Translations under genes and position numbers: made by a program
Part shown: piece by piece, positions 54,267 through 64,000 of the stretch
How positions within the stretch are numbered: position 1 is the first letter of the stretch
Layout of the letters: each line of letters opens with the position of its first letter
The notes under the pieces: generated by a model
What the model was told of the DNA's origin: nothing
Database searches by the model: none
Seen by the model: the letters and a program-made list of their open reading frames with translations, nothing else
NCBI GenBank assembly: GCA_036346395.1
Contig: CM070615.1
Location: forward strand, 8,809,534 to 8,873,533
DNA from: Hsuehochloa calcarea
Lineage: Eukaryota > Streptophyta > Magnoliopsida > Poales > Poaceae
Direction: 5' to 3'
Length of the DNA: 64,000 nucleotides

Positions 54267-56496
54267 TGTTGGACCGAAAAGGCGACTAGAGGGAGGGGGG
54301 GTGAATAGGAGCACGCTCACTTTTTCACAAATAATAGATTCAACACAAATTTCACTCCAATAGCTATGGAATCTATGAAGATCAATATACCAGTACAACG
54401 GAAGATTAGTATTGAATCCAACCGAACCCCCAAAGCAAAACAACCAAAGATCAACACAAGCTAAAACAAAACTAAGTGTTGGGCGGTCTGACCACTAGGT
54501 CAATGGCGGTCGGACCGGTGACCCTGGGCGGTCTGACTGCCGGCCTGATAAACAGATCAAACAACCCGAAAAACGAAGTTGCAAATAGATGTAACTTTTG
54601 ATCTACAACTCCAAACTCGATGAAACTTGGAACACACCTTCTCTATGGTGTCAGTAACCTATTACAATCGAAGATTATGAAAATACTTGGAAGAATTACG
54701 ATCATTTTCCGTTTGAGACGAGGATGGTTCAAAACTGAGTCAAAACGAAAACTAGATCCAAAATCTTGCGCGTGGGTGATTGATGATCAAGGTGATCCTA
54801 GATATGTTCCCACATCTGATCCGGAGGGTGCTGCCTTTGAATGTGAAGTGGTGCACCTGGAGAGGAAAGCATCTCTTCGGCCTCCGCAGGTACTGCTGAT
54901 GATGAAGATGCAGCAGGAGCCTCATCTGAAGGCAAAGTAGTCACAACAGATTCTTGTGCTAGAATAGGAGCATCAACAGCAGCAGGTGGAAGAACATCAT
55001 CGAGACCTTCATCATCTCCCTCTATAAATATGCTCTCTGTCACCTGTGTATCACCTGAAATATCTGATCTAGCTCCAGGGCTAGTCTCATCAAAAGTGAC
55101 ATTGCATGTCTCCTAAACAAGGTTAGTTTCAGCATTAAAAACATGAAAACCCCTCGAATGTGCAGGATAACCCAGAAATAAACCATCAAAAGTTCTTGAC
55201 TCAAATTTATCTAGGTTTCCTATTTTGAGAATAAAACACTTGGATCCAAAGACTCGAAAGTGCGAAACAGAGGGTTTTCTACAAAATCGAAACTCAAAAA
55301 GATACGATTTGCAATAATGGCAAGCTGTAGCAATACCTTCGGCCCAAAACCTCCGCGGTGTGCTATATTCATCTAGCATCGTCCTAGCCATCTCGACTAG
55401 AGTCCTGTTCTTCCTTTCCACAACGCCATTTTGTTGAGGTACGTGTGGAGAAGAGAACTGATGCTCAATTCCACGCTCAGCACAAAAAGAAGCAAAAGAG
55501 GTATTCTTGAACTCCGTGCCATTGTCACTGCGGATTACTCTCAAGGCACCCGGAAGTTCAGAAGCCAAACGAAGAACAAGATCATGATAATGATCAAAAG
55601 CTTCATCCTTCGAAGCAAGAAAGAACACCCAAGTGTATCTAGAAAAATCATCGACTATGACAAGAATGTACCATTTTCCACCAACTGACCGAACCCTAGC
55701 AGGACCGACAGTATCTATATGAAGAAATTATCCTGGTTCGTCAGTCATGACCATAGTCACTGAAGGGTGTGAGGCGGCAACTTGCTTGCCATGCCATAGG
55801 GCGCACATACAACATCCTTAACGGCTTTGAGTTTAGGCAAACCTCTCATGAGCTCAAGGTTGCTAACTCGCGTCAGATGATCAAAACCAATGTGCCCAAA
55901 ACGACGGTGCCAAAGCCAAAACTCAGAAGAAGAAGAAGATAAAATCAAACATTTGAGAGAACCAGCAAGAGATTCAGAAAAATCAGCACTGAAACTCATG
56001 ACTTTGACCTAACAACCAAACATCGCCGCCACGAAGGACGACGATCCAGTGAAAAATCGTCGACGCCGCCATGGCAGTCGACCGCCACCTCGCCGGTCTA
56101 ACCGCCACCTATTGACCGGTCTGACCGCCAGCTGGGACTTAGCCAAATTCAGCCGCTGAAAATCCAAAACCTACTGGAATTTTCAAACCAATAGAACTTT
56201 TGCCTGGAAACTCCAAAAATTATGGGACTAAGTGCAATAGAATCCCCTCTCTTGTCTACACCCTCTATTTTTGGCTCAGCTCAAAACACCACATTATGTA
56301 TTTGGCCGGTCCGACCGCCGCCATGGCTGGTCGGACTGCCACTAGCCGGTTCAACCGCCCGCTTCGGCCGGTCGGACCGCCATAGGCCTGACAGCACTGG
56401 TTCTTTGCCGAAAACACGTGAAATGATAAACCTTTATCGCCATTGCCAATTGTCACATCATCATAAGATCAGGAGCATATCCACATGATATCCACA
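54267..56496 (-). mobile_element. Rearranged copia element of family A, TSD AACCT
   Basis: On the minus strand it begins TGTGGATATC (56496) and ends GGTCCAACA (54267), with a perfect duplication AACCT (54262-54266, 56497-56501). It is built from the first ~520 bp of the family-A LTR (to about 55980), ~1.2 kb of copia coding sequence, and the last ~550 bp of the LTR (about 54814-54267). Compared with the LTR at 29210-31283, the middle of each LTR and most of the internal region are missing. Dyads of the CGGTCCGACCG type are present at both ends. Confidence 0.9.
54798..55999 (-). pseudogene. copia GAG-pre-integrase and integrase fragment
   Basis: On the minus strand, 55999-55757 has LWHRRFGHIGFDHLTRVSNL, the gag-pre-integrase zinc motif. 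After a stop near 55730, integrase runs to 55113: IVDDFSRYTWVFF (first Asp), RVIRSDNGTEFKN (second Asp) and QQNGVVERKNRTLVEMA (Glu), so the DDE triad is visible. 55043-54798 is an acidic linker before the missing RT. The first codons of this frame (MSFSA) come from LTR sequence, showing a fusion at that point. RT and RNase H are absent. Confidence 0.87.
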
Positions 56497-56608
56497 AACC
56501 TCAACACCTCCCTCCAAGAAGGGATTGTGACCACCCTATACCTATTGTCATGGGGACAAAACCAATGAATCAAAGATCATATAGACTTCCTCATTACCAA
56601 AGGATGTC

Positions 56609-57998
56609 ATGGAAGAACTGGTAGAACAGTTACTAAGATCCAAGACCATTAGACCAAGTGTTAGCCCATATTCTTCTCTTGCCATTTTGGTGAAAAAGAA
56701 GGATGGATCCTGGAGGTTGTGTATCGATTACCGACAACTCAACTCCAATACGATCAAGAACAAGTACCCCATACCGGTTATTGAGGATTTGTTAGATGAG
56801 CTTCATAGAGCCAAGATTTTTTTTAAGTGGACTTGAGATCTGGATACCACCAAGTCAAAATGAAGTTTGAGGATATTGAGATAACAACTTTTAGTACCCA
56901 CAAGGGTCATTATGAATTTATAGTCATGCCTTTTGGGCTTACTAATGCTCTAGTAACCTTCCAGGCAGTAATGAACTCTATACTGAGTAAGCATTTAAGG
57001 CAGTTTGTTTCAATGTTTTTTGATGTTATATTGATTTATAGTAAGTCAAAGGAAGAACATGAAGAACACTTGCAGAAAGTGTTTGAGATCCTTAGAAAAG
57101 ATAAGCTGTTTGCAAGGAAAAGTAAATGTGTCTTTAGACAGTCTCAAGTGGAGTACGTGGGACACATCATTAGATGTAATGGAGTTGCTTCTGATCTTGT
57201 TAAAGTAGAGGCAATTAGTAGATGGCCAGAACCAAAGACAATCACTCAATTGAGGAGCCTTTTGGGGCTTGCAGGATACTATAGGAGATTTATCCAAGGG
57301 TATGGCATTATTTGCAAACCTCTTTTTATAGCTCTTAAAAGGGGGTTGTATGGGAAAATAAGCCGAAATAAGCATTCCAAGAGATCAAGACTGCTATGTC
57401 TTCAGCTCTAGTTCTAGCACTGCCTGATTACTCTCAACCTTTCATTCTTGAGGCTGATGCTAGTGGGTATGGAAATGGAGCAGTTTTGATGCAAGGAGGT
57501 CGGCCCATATATTTCATGAGTAAATCTATTGGTCCCAGGGCTGCAACTATGTATACTTATGACAAAGAAGCTCTTGCAATTTTGGGAGCAATCAAGAAAT
57601 GGAAACACTACTTTGCAGGGACCACTTTAATCATTAGAACTGATCAGCAGAGTTTGAGGTTCATCACTAAGGGGATTCAACATAAATTAATGGTGAAACT
57701 CTTGGGCTATCATTACAAGGTGGAGTACAAAAAAGGGAGAGAGAACAAAGCAGCTGATGGGCTTTCTAGAGTAAGAATTGATGAACAATTGGAAGCTATT
57801 ACCATAGCCACCCCTGTGTGGATTGCAGAAGTCATAGCAAGTTATGAGGAGCATGAAAAGTGTAAAGAACTCATTATTCAACTAAGTATCAATGCTAACT
57901 CACAACTCCACTACTCTCTGAAACATAGTATCTTGAGATACAAGGGTAAATTGAGATACAAGGGTAAATTGAAACATAGTATCTTGAGTGCATGTTGA
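56609..57998 (+). pseudogene. gypsy RT and RNase H of the second element (broken)
   Basis: RT motifs are [20 protein letters not shown] and LCIDYRQLN (56609-56836), then [11 protein letters not shown] and IVMPFGLTNA (56827-57010). The catalytic segment reads FFDVILIYSKS where the family has two adjacent Asp, so the second Asp is replaced by Val and RT is inactive. The connection (GYYRRFIQGYG) and RNase H follow: ILEADASGYGNGAVLMQ and LRFITKGIQHKL at 57396-57998. A stop at 56834 and a frame change near 57370 break the coding sequence. Integrase is missing. Confidence 0.9.
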
Positions 57999-58120
57999 AA
58001 CATAGTATCTTGAGATACAATGCTAACTCACAACTCCACTACTCTCTGAAACATAGTATCTTGAGATACAAGGGTAAATTGTATACAAGGGTAAATTGAG
58101 ATACAAGAGTATCCTATTTT
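57893..58120 (+). repeat. Scrambled tandem duplications at the truncated end of the gypsy element
   Basis: TGCTAACTCACAACTCCACT occurs at 57893 and again at 58021 (128 bp apart). GAAACATAGTATCTTGAG occurs four times, and the TACAAGGGTAAATTG motif at least four times, in changing order. The pattern suggests repeated short duplications during break repair, ending in the junction with the next LTR fragment. Confidence 0.85.
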
Positions 58121-58140
58121 ATAAAAATATATTATTTTAT

Positions 58141-59573
58141 ATCAACATGCATTGCTAATTTTATAATAACTGCTTTTAGGGATAGTTAATTTCCCAATTG
58201 CCGATATGCCTTCTTGAATAATTGTGAATGACACATATCATTGGACACCATAGGTTGGGTTAATCTTAGTTGAACATATTTAATTACCAATATGGGTGCG
58301 TGTTATGCTTAGTCATGCTTAGTCGCGATGGGATTCATGATCACATGTCGTAAATGATTAATCTTAACTTAATAAGATATGGAATCATGGTGGAAGCCAC
58401 TGTTATTAAAATTTATTGTGCCATGCATGGGTTGCCATTTGGCTGGGTTGAGCGAAAATAATTTATGCTTGAGCGAGTGATCGTGTAGTAAAAGGGGTGC
58501 GCGAAGCAAAGTACGGAAAGTATTTTGTAGGGTGCAGGAAGCACATGTGATGCGGTATTCTCGCCTATGCAACCAATAAGAACTTAAATTTGTGTGCCAT
58601 TGATCTGAACCTTACCGTACAACCACATGTCCAGGGTGGGGTGGACCTAGCCAACTAATTAGAAATATTTTGATTTGGTTTTGTTTTGGTTGATGAGCAG
58701 CGCAAGAGGGGCTCGGAATGACGAATCCTTAGCAAGCAGAACTGGGTCAAAACAGGGCTTTGTAAAAGTATTGTGATAATTACTTAGTTGCACACCCCGG
58801 AAGTATGTCAAACGGATATTATAATATGATTATCTATTGTGGGTCAAGTTGTACAACCTCTGTAGAGTGTTAAAAACTATTTGAATAACCGTGTCCTCGG
58901 TTATGGACAATGCTTGGTGATTTCACACGAGTAGATTTTTCATAAAAAAATATTGGAATGGGTTGGTTGGAATGGTTGAGGAGTGAACGGGTATTCACTG
59001 CTTGTTGGTTGGGAAGTGAACGAGGTGTTCACTAGTTGCTTCAAAGAACTTGTTTACCTATGTATTTAATCTATTAAATTATGCCTTTAAATCTATTTAC
59101 TATATTTGTTGTCAACACCGCTTTATGTAAAATAGCCATAAAGCTATCATTGTTCAAGACTTGCATGAATACTATTTGTATACATTTCCCTACGACTTGT
59201 TGAGTACTCTATGTATTCACGGCTTTGCGCCATTGTTGACCAGTCACCGAGGAAGAATCAGGGAACACCGAGTTCTACGAGGATGAATATTTTGAAGACT
59301 ATGCGATCTAGGATGCGTTCTTCACTCGATTGCCTGTGAGCATATCGGATGGCTACCACGAGTTTGTTTTGTTCCGCTGCAAGCTTATCTTTTGTCGTTA
59401 AGCCTTGCGTGGCGAACTCTGTAAAACTTGACCATAAGGTCCTTTTACTACTAAGTAATATTAATTTGTCTGCTTCTTAGTTATTTTGTTATATGGTATG
59501 ATTTTATCGATGTTACAACTGTGTAAACTAGCAGAGAACTCAAATTCAGTGATCCGGGGTAACGACAGTATCG
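58141..59573 (+). mobile_element. 3' part of a long gypsy LTR (plus strand)
   Basis: It is recognised by the conserved block at 58841-58909 and by the order of landmarks it shares with 14000-15549 (GGTGATTTCACACGAG, a GAGTACTCTATGTATTCACG stretch, GACCATAAGGTC). It ends near GTAACGACA at about 59573. The 5' part with the promoter is missing. The open frame 58369-58572 (minus) has no domain. Confidence 0.6.
58841..58909 (+). promoter_or_regulatory. Conserved LTR block (copy in 58141-59573 LTR)
   Basis: GGGTCAAGTTGTACAACC, TCTGTAGAGTG, AAAACTATTTGAATAACC and GTGTCCTCGGTTATGGACA appear in order. It differs from the other copies by point changes only. The TATTCGAATAG palindrome is degraded here to CTATTTGAATAA. 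Confidence 0.68.
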
Positions 59574-59830
59574 CGGTATTTCAACACAGTTGTTACAATA
59601 GATGTTACCGCCTGGACCATAGATAATACATAGTATCACTTAACACAGTTGCATTTCACAGATGTACAGTACTACAGTTGCACTGGGCTGAACTCTGAAC
59701 AAAATTACCCTTTGCCTCATTCTAGGATTCAGGATGTATCTTCTTGCATAGCATGACATGTTGTTCAAACAGAACATAACAAGATGAAACAACCAGCTTT
59801 TATATCATACCATCGTCAATTCGTCATTCA

Positions 59831-60192
59831 TTAAGCATTCAAGCTGGTAACTTGAAGCCGCGATGAAGGAACTGACTTCGCTGTACTTTCCCATTGGTGA
59901 CGTAGAAAGTACCTGACAACATACGAGCATAAGAAAATTAAGAGGCTAGAAGACATGTTTCAATTGAGTCACTTGAAGTAGTTTGCTTAAGTAAAATTGT
60001 AGTATATGAAGATTGCAAAAACCTTTGGTCGATCAGGGCTGGGTAATTTCCTCGATGTTTGCTCGAGCAACAGTAGGTTAAGAAGTATTCTCCAGACAGA
60101 AATGCTTCGTCAACCAGAGCGATGCTGCCCCAACTCTCTGGCCATCGTTTGATTCGTTCACCCAGGAAGAAAGCGTGGCATCGTCTTCATAC
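59831..60192 (-). pseudogene. Unidentified two-exon gene fragment
   Basis: On the minus strand, 60192-60023 and 59912-59831 are bounded by TTGTCAG acceptors and a GACCAAAG|GTTTTT donor. One frame stays open through the first segment (GERIKRWPESWGSIALVDEA, then FLSGEYFLTYCC) and across the join to a stop at 59831-59833 (PSSRLQVTSLNA). I do not recognise the family. It could be the 3' end of a host gene whose upstream part lies in 60193-60800 or is lost, or another captured fragment. 59574-59830 and 60193-60840 show nothing else. Confidence 0.35.
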
Positions 60193-60844
60193 CTGACAAC
60201 AGAAGCATTTCTATCTTAAAAAGTAAATGCTTTTTCTTTACAGGAACAACAAGTGTAGACAATGTATAGCAACTAGAGGAATAGACTGTAAAATTAATCT
60301 TACAAATGTCCATCACAGAGTGAATGAAAGAAAGTATTCATATGACTAGCTACAATTATATGCACACGAAAAAAAGAGTAAATCACATAACAGTACAAAA
60401 TAAAGCAACTGGTGCAGCCTTTTGTGGGAACAATTATCCTAGCGGGTGAGAAAAGCTTTTTTTAGAGTGGTTTATACTCTATCCAGATTGACTTCCAAAG
60501 GCCAGAATCATATTCTGTAATTAAAGTTGGAAATGCTTCTAAATGGGAGTAAGATGGAGCTCGCTTGCAATCCATTGTTCAAGAAAAACACATATTATAT
60601 ACTGTAAGATGATATGTCAAATGCTCACAGCAAATTGTTGGTTATCTAGGAGTAGCTTACATAAAAAATAACTGAAGGAAGGATACGTATCAGATAAAGA
60701 AGCGGTTGACTTAGACGCCGTTCTTCTCCTAGCACTGGCACCGGTACTTCTATATCGACTACTTGATAGCTTTCTCTCGAGCGGTGAGATAGCGGACTTA
60801 GACGCTGCTTGCCGCTTGTGTTCTCCTCGATGTGTTCTCGCTCA

Positions 60845-61496
60845 CGACTCTTCTGCAATGAGAAACCACCTCCTACACAGTCAGGTACCTCCACGTGGAT
60901 CCTTGATTCCAGAGCATCTTGTCACATGACTTTTGATTCTTCCACTCTGTCTTTTGTCACACCTCTTGATTCCCCTATCAGTGTGCTTACTGCTGATGGT
61001 ACCTCTCTTTCTGTCTCTGGTCGAGGACATCTTAGCAACTCATCATTTCATATTCCTTCTGTTGCTCATGTTCCTCGCCTAACCATGCAGCTTCTTTCTG
61101 CTGAGCAGATTACTGACCTTGGTTGTCGGGTCATTCTTGACTCGGACTCTTGTTGTGTTCAGGACCGCCACACGGGGGCTCTGGTTGGTTCTGGCCCTCG
61201 ACGCATTGACTCTCAGCGTCTCTGGGAGCTTGACTGGCTTCACCTTCCTTCCGTTGCCACCGTCGCCGCCAGTCTCTCCGCTTTTACCACTCCGTCTACC
61301 AGCTCTTTCCAGTAGTGGCACCACTGTCTTGGTCATCTGTGTGGAACTCGTATGTCATCCTTAGTTCGTCGTGGTCTTGTGGGGTATGTCTCAGGAGACA
61401 TATCTTTAGATTGTTAGGGCTGTAAGTTAGGGAAACAGATTCAGCTTCCCTATTCTCATAGTGAGTCAGTATCTCAGCGTCCTTTTGACCTTGTTC
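60845..61496 (+). pseudogene. copia protease and GAG-pre-integrase region
   Basis: The open frame 60809-61315 carries STWILDSRASCHMTFDSSTL, the copia protease site; the usual Asp-Ser-Gly reads Asp-Ser-Arg, which would impair it. After it come ISVLTADGTSLSVSGRGHLS and VPRLTMQLLSAEQ. The GAG-pre-integrase finger (HHCLGHLCGTRMSSLVRRGL, about 61319-61378) and the start of integrase to 61496 follow in other frames. The reading continues at 63336 once the family-A LTR is removed. Confidence 0.82.
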
Positions 61497-63330
61497 TGTG
61501 GATATCGTGGGGATTTGTGCATGATCTTAGGATGATGAGTCAATTGGCAATGGCATTGTTGGTTTGCAAAATCTCACGTTTTCGGGTTTGCTTCAATCTT
61601 TGTCAGTCACCGGGCGGTCGAATCGGATGGAGCGGTCCGACTGGCAATGCTTGCCGGTCCGACCGTCCACAGGTGTTGGTGAGTTTTGAAGCTGAGCAAA
61701 AAATAGGTTGTGTAAGCAAGTGAGGGGAGTCTCCTGGATATGGTCACATAATTTTTGGAGCTCCCAGTCGAAAGTCTATTCATTTGAAAATCCAGAAGGT
61801 TTCGGATTTTCGAGATGAAAAAATGGCTAAGTCCTTTTGGGCGGTCTGACCACCGTTATGGAATCGGTCCGACCGGCCGTATGGGGCGGTCAGACCGCCA
61901 ATCACTTGGAGTGTAGCCTTTTTGGCATTGTTGTGTCTGGAATGTGTTTAATGTATGAATTTCAATGCTTTATTGTTGCATATTGCATTGTTGAACTAAT
62001 GCGGGTCAAGTTGTGAAGAACTTGTTCCCGGAGACGATTTCTTTGTTTATTGCTGTGCAGGTGGCTTGCAGGTCAACGACGTCAACGGTGAGGTGGATCG
62101 GGACTACGCTTGGAGAGCTGAGGTCCAGAACGATCATGGATGCCGGGTGAGGTCGTGTGACTCAAGCATGGTGCAGAATGGGCAAGATGGATCGAACGGA
62201 CAGTTCGTTGCAGCTGGTTGGATCAGGCGGTGCGGAAGTCGGTGCAAGTCCCTGGGAGGTTCCGATGGGATTCGGACGGGAGAGACTTGCCGACATGATG
62301 AGAGCCGCTGATCAACCTACACATGGTGAAGCAGACGATTGCTTCAACAGATGTATGTGTGTATCCCATGTGTGTGTGAGCCTTAATGGGAGCCCATGAG
62401 TGAAACTCTAGGCCTCTCCTATAAATAGAAACGGGGGAGATGAAAAACCCCCCCAAGCACTTAGGCCCTCATTTGCAAAATCCATTTCTAGGGTTAGGGT
62501 TAGGAGATAAGAGGAGAGGAGAGGAGATTTGAGTGTGCTCTTGGTTTGAGCTCTTGTCCTCCTTGAGGGAGTGACTTTGTAAGTAACCTGTTGAATCAAT
62601 CAATCTATTGATGTTTGCTTAAGGGTGAAGTCTCTTTTGTGTTCCTCTCTCTTTTGATGATTTTGGTGCTTCCTTGATCCAAGTGTTTATGCTTGGTCTC
62701 TTGACCGATTTTATCTTGCTTTGATGTGTAGGAATACTCCTAGAATCATCTAGATCATCAATCCCTCACAAGCAAGTCTTGGATCAAGATTTTCATATTT
62801 CTAGGTTTTGGAACACTTCTTTGGTAAAACCTTAATCGATCGATTCTTTGAAGTGGATCTGGACGATCGTCGCTAGAAATAGGTCTTAGATATCCTTAGG
62901 GAGGTGTGCTCCAAATTTGGTCAAGTTTCATTGGTTGAATCAAAAGTTGGACCAATTTTCGTTTTGGATTTGAGCATTGTGCATAGCCTCTGGACTAAAT
63001 CGGTCCGACCGATTTAGAAGCAATGATCGAGACCGCCAACCTTCTGACCTTGCTTAACGGTGGCCGAACCGATTCTCATGGCCGGACCTCCATTTGGCCG
63101 TCGGTCGGACCGCCGATGTCCGCACCAAATTCAAATGAGATCAATTCTCCATATTTGTGTATTGTGGTTAAAGGGGGTAATTGAATTCAGCACAAGGCTT
63201 CCCTCTGTGCGTTTACTGATCTTCTTAGCTTTCATAGCTAGAGGAGAAAAGTACGTATTGAATTTGATTAAGGCGAAAAATTGAGAAAACCCCTATTCAC
63301 CCCCCCTCTAGTCGCCTTTACGGTTCTACA
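61497..63330 (+). mobile_element. Solo LTR of copia family A, 1834 bp, TSD TGTTC
   Basis: It starts TGTGGATATCGTGG and ends GGTTCTACA. The 5-bp duplication TGTTC (61492-61496, 63331-63335) is perfect, and removing the LTR restores the integrase reading across the site (..DLV-HSDVWG..). It has dyads at about 61610-61670, 61840-61900 and 63000-63115, and a TATA box at 62420. No primer-binding site or coding domain is included. Open frames inside (62066-62311, 62157-62399) have no domain. Confidence 0.92.
62420..62428 (+). promoter_or_regulatory. TATA box of family-A LTR
   Basis: CCTATAAATAGAAACGGGGG is at the same relative place as in the copy at 29210-31283, ~920 bp into the LTR, and is followed by a CCCCCCCAAGC stretch. 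Confidence 0.7.
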
Positions 63331-64000
63331 TGTTCATTCAGATGTTTGGGGTCCGGCTCCCTTCCTTTCGAAAGGGCGCCATCGATATTATATCGTTTTT
63401 ATAGATGACTTCTCTCGTCACACTTGGATATACTTTATGTCTTCCCATAGTGAGGCTTTGTCTATCTACAAATTATTTGCCACTATGGTTCGCACACAGT
63501 TCTCCACTCCTATTCGAGTCTTCCGTGCTGACTCTGCTGGCGAGTACCTCTCTCGTTACCTGCGCAGCTTCCTTGCTGAGTAGGGCACTCTCGCTCAATT
63601 CTTCTGCTGGCGAGTACCTCTCTCGTTACCTGCGCAGCTTTCTTGCTGAGTAGGGCACTCTCGCTCAATTCTCTTGTCCTAGTGCTTATGCTCAGAATGG
63701 TGTCGCTGAGCGCAAGCATCGTCACCTCCTTGAGACGGCTCAGTAATCGATGATTGCCGCCTATTCCACCTCACTTTTGGTCGAGGTCGCTTCCATCGCC
63801 ACCTATCTCGTCAATATTCACCTCTTCTCGCCGCTTCGGGTGAGATTCCTGCTGAGCGTCTATGTGATCTTTTCGACTACTCAGCATTGCCTGCTTGGCT
63901 GCGTTTGCTACGTTCTCCTTGCACTCGAGAACGCACTAAACCGATTTCGACCGTTGAGTGTTTTTCGGGATACGATCTTGAGAGCACAAGGGCTACCGAT
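63331..64000 (+). pseudogene. copia integrase (broken, continues past the window)
   Basis: [20 protein letters not shown] and [20 protein letters not shown] give the first catalytic Asp. [20 protein letters not shown] gives the second, and [17 protein letters not shown] (about 63690-63740, another frame) holds the Glu. A stop follows FLAE, and a 70-bp tandem duplication (63534-63673) shifts the frame. Another stop occurs in ..TAQ*. The element continues beyond 64000. Confidence 0.85.
63534..63673 (+). repeat. 70-bp tandem duplication in copia integrase
   Basis: GCTGGCGAGTACCTCTCTCG starts at 63536 and again at 63606. The two 70-bp units differ by about one base (CTTCCTTG against CTTTCTTG). 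As 70 is not a multiple of three, the duplication itself shifts the frame. Confidence 0.93.

Larger units (their letters stand above)
51369..58120 (+). mobile_element. Second gypsy element, 3'-truncated, with nested copia element
   Basis: The 5' LTR is about 51369-51912, followed by a primer-binding site (ATGGTACCAGAGC, 51913). Then come gag, zinc knuckle, protease, RT and RNase H in gypsy order, with stops. The family-A copia element 54267-56496 splits the protease-RT linker. The element ends in scrambled duplications (57893-58120) before any integrase, next to LTR sequence of another family. Long stretches of open frame remain, so it is younger than the element at 500-12348. Confidence 0.85.

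Overview
This window is nuclear DNA from a grass, probably Oryza or a close relative. The evidence is a plant gene with many GT-AG introns and a GC-rich first exon, a Tourist-type MITE, hAT and Mutator-like MITEs, and Ty3/gypsy and Ty1/copia retrotransposons nested in one another. It is gene-poor. I can support two host genes, one gene-fragment pseudogene and one unidentified gene-like fragment; almost everything else is transposon-derived.

Layout. 1-15549: a decayed chromovirus-type gypsy element (gag, protease, RT, RNase H, integrase, chromodomain). It is split by a hAT MITE (3297-4172) and by a composite insert (4905-11320) made of a truncated LTR, a piece of minus-strand gypsy leader and a 4.4-kb minus-strand LTR. 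It ends in a 3.2-kb LTR. 15822-28449: a four-component, three-level nest. A 120-bp Tourist-like MITE (TSD TAA) contains a minus-strand solo LTR of about 3.7 kb (TSD TCCAT). That LTR contains an 8.8-kb LTR retrotransposon with two 2.16-kb LTRs and no recognisable gag or pol. The solo LTR also carries a 20-unit, 24-bp minisatellite. 29210-31283: a solo LTR of the family called 'A' here (TSD TTACC). 31531-33499: three inverted-repeat elements, the last ending 137 bp before a start codon.

33637-44202: the gene for CNOT11, a CCR4-NOT complex subunit, in 12 coding exons (451 codons, all joins in frame). It has a GC-AG first intron and a gypsy element (38669-42661, TSD ATGTG) inside intron 10. 45936-46140: a hAT transposase BED-finger remnant. 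46970-47440 (minus): an intronless, secreted DUF538 protein. 49676-50539 (minus): the C-terminal exons of a serine palmitoyltransferase LCB1 gene, introns retained but coding broken. 51369-58120: a second gypsy element, interrupted by a rearranged family-A copia element (54267-56496, TSD AACCT). 58141-59573: an LTR piece. 59831-60192: an unidentified two-exon fragment. 60845-64000: a copia element split by a third family-A LTR (61497-63330, TSD TGTTC).

Functionally, CNOT11 is the only clear housekeeping gene. Its exons and splice sites look intact despite the 4-kb intron insertion. The retrotransposon genes all carry stops, frameshifts or lost catalytic residues. I found no convincing new gene system. 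The most interesting signals are at the LTR level: arrays of CGGT/ACCG dyads in two unrelated LTR families, a roughly 70-bp block shared by four otherwise divergent LTRs, and repeated CG versus CAG/CTG differences between the two LTRs of one element. All coordinates were read by eye; no alignment or database search was run.
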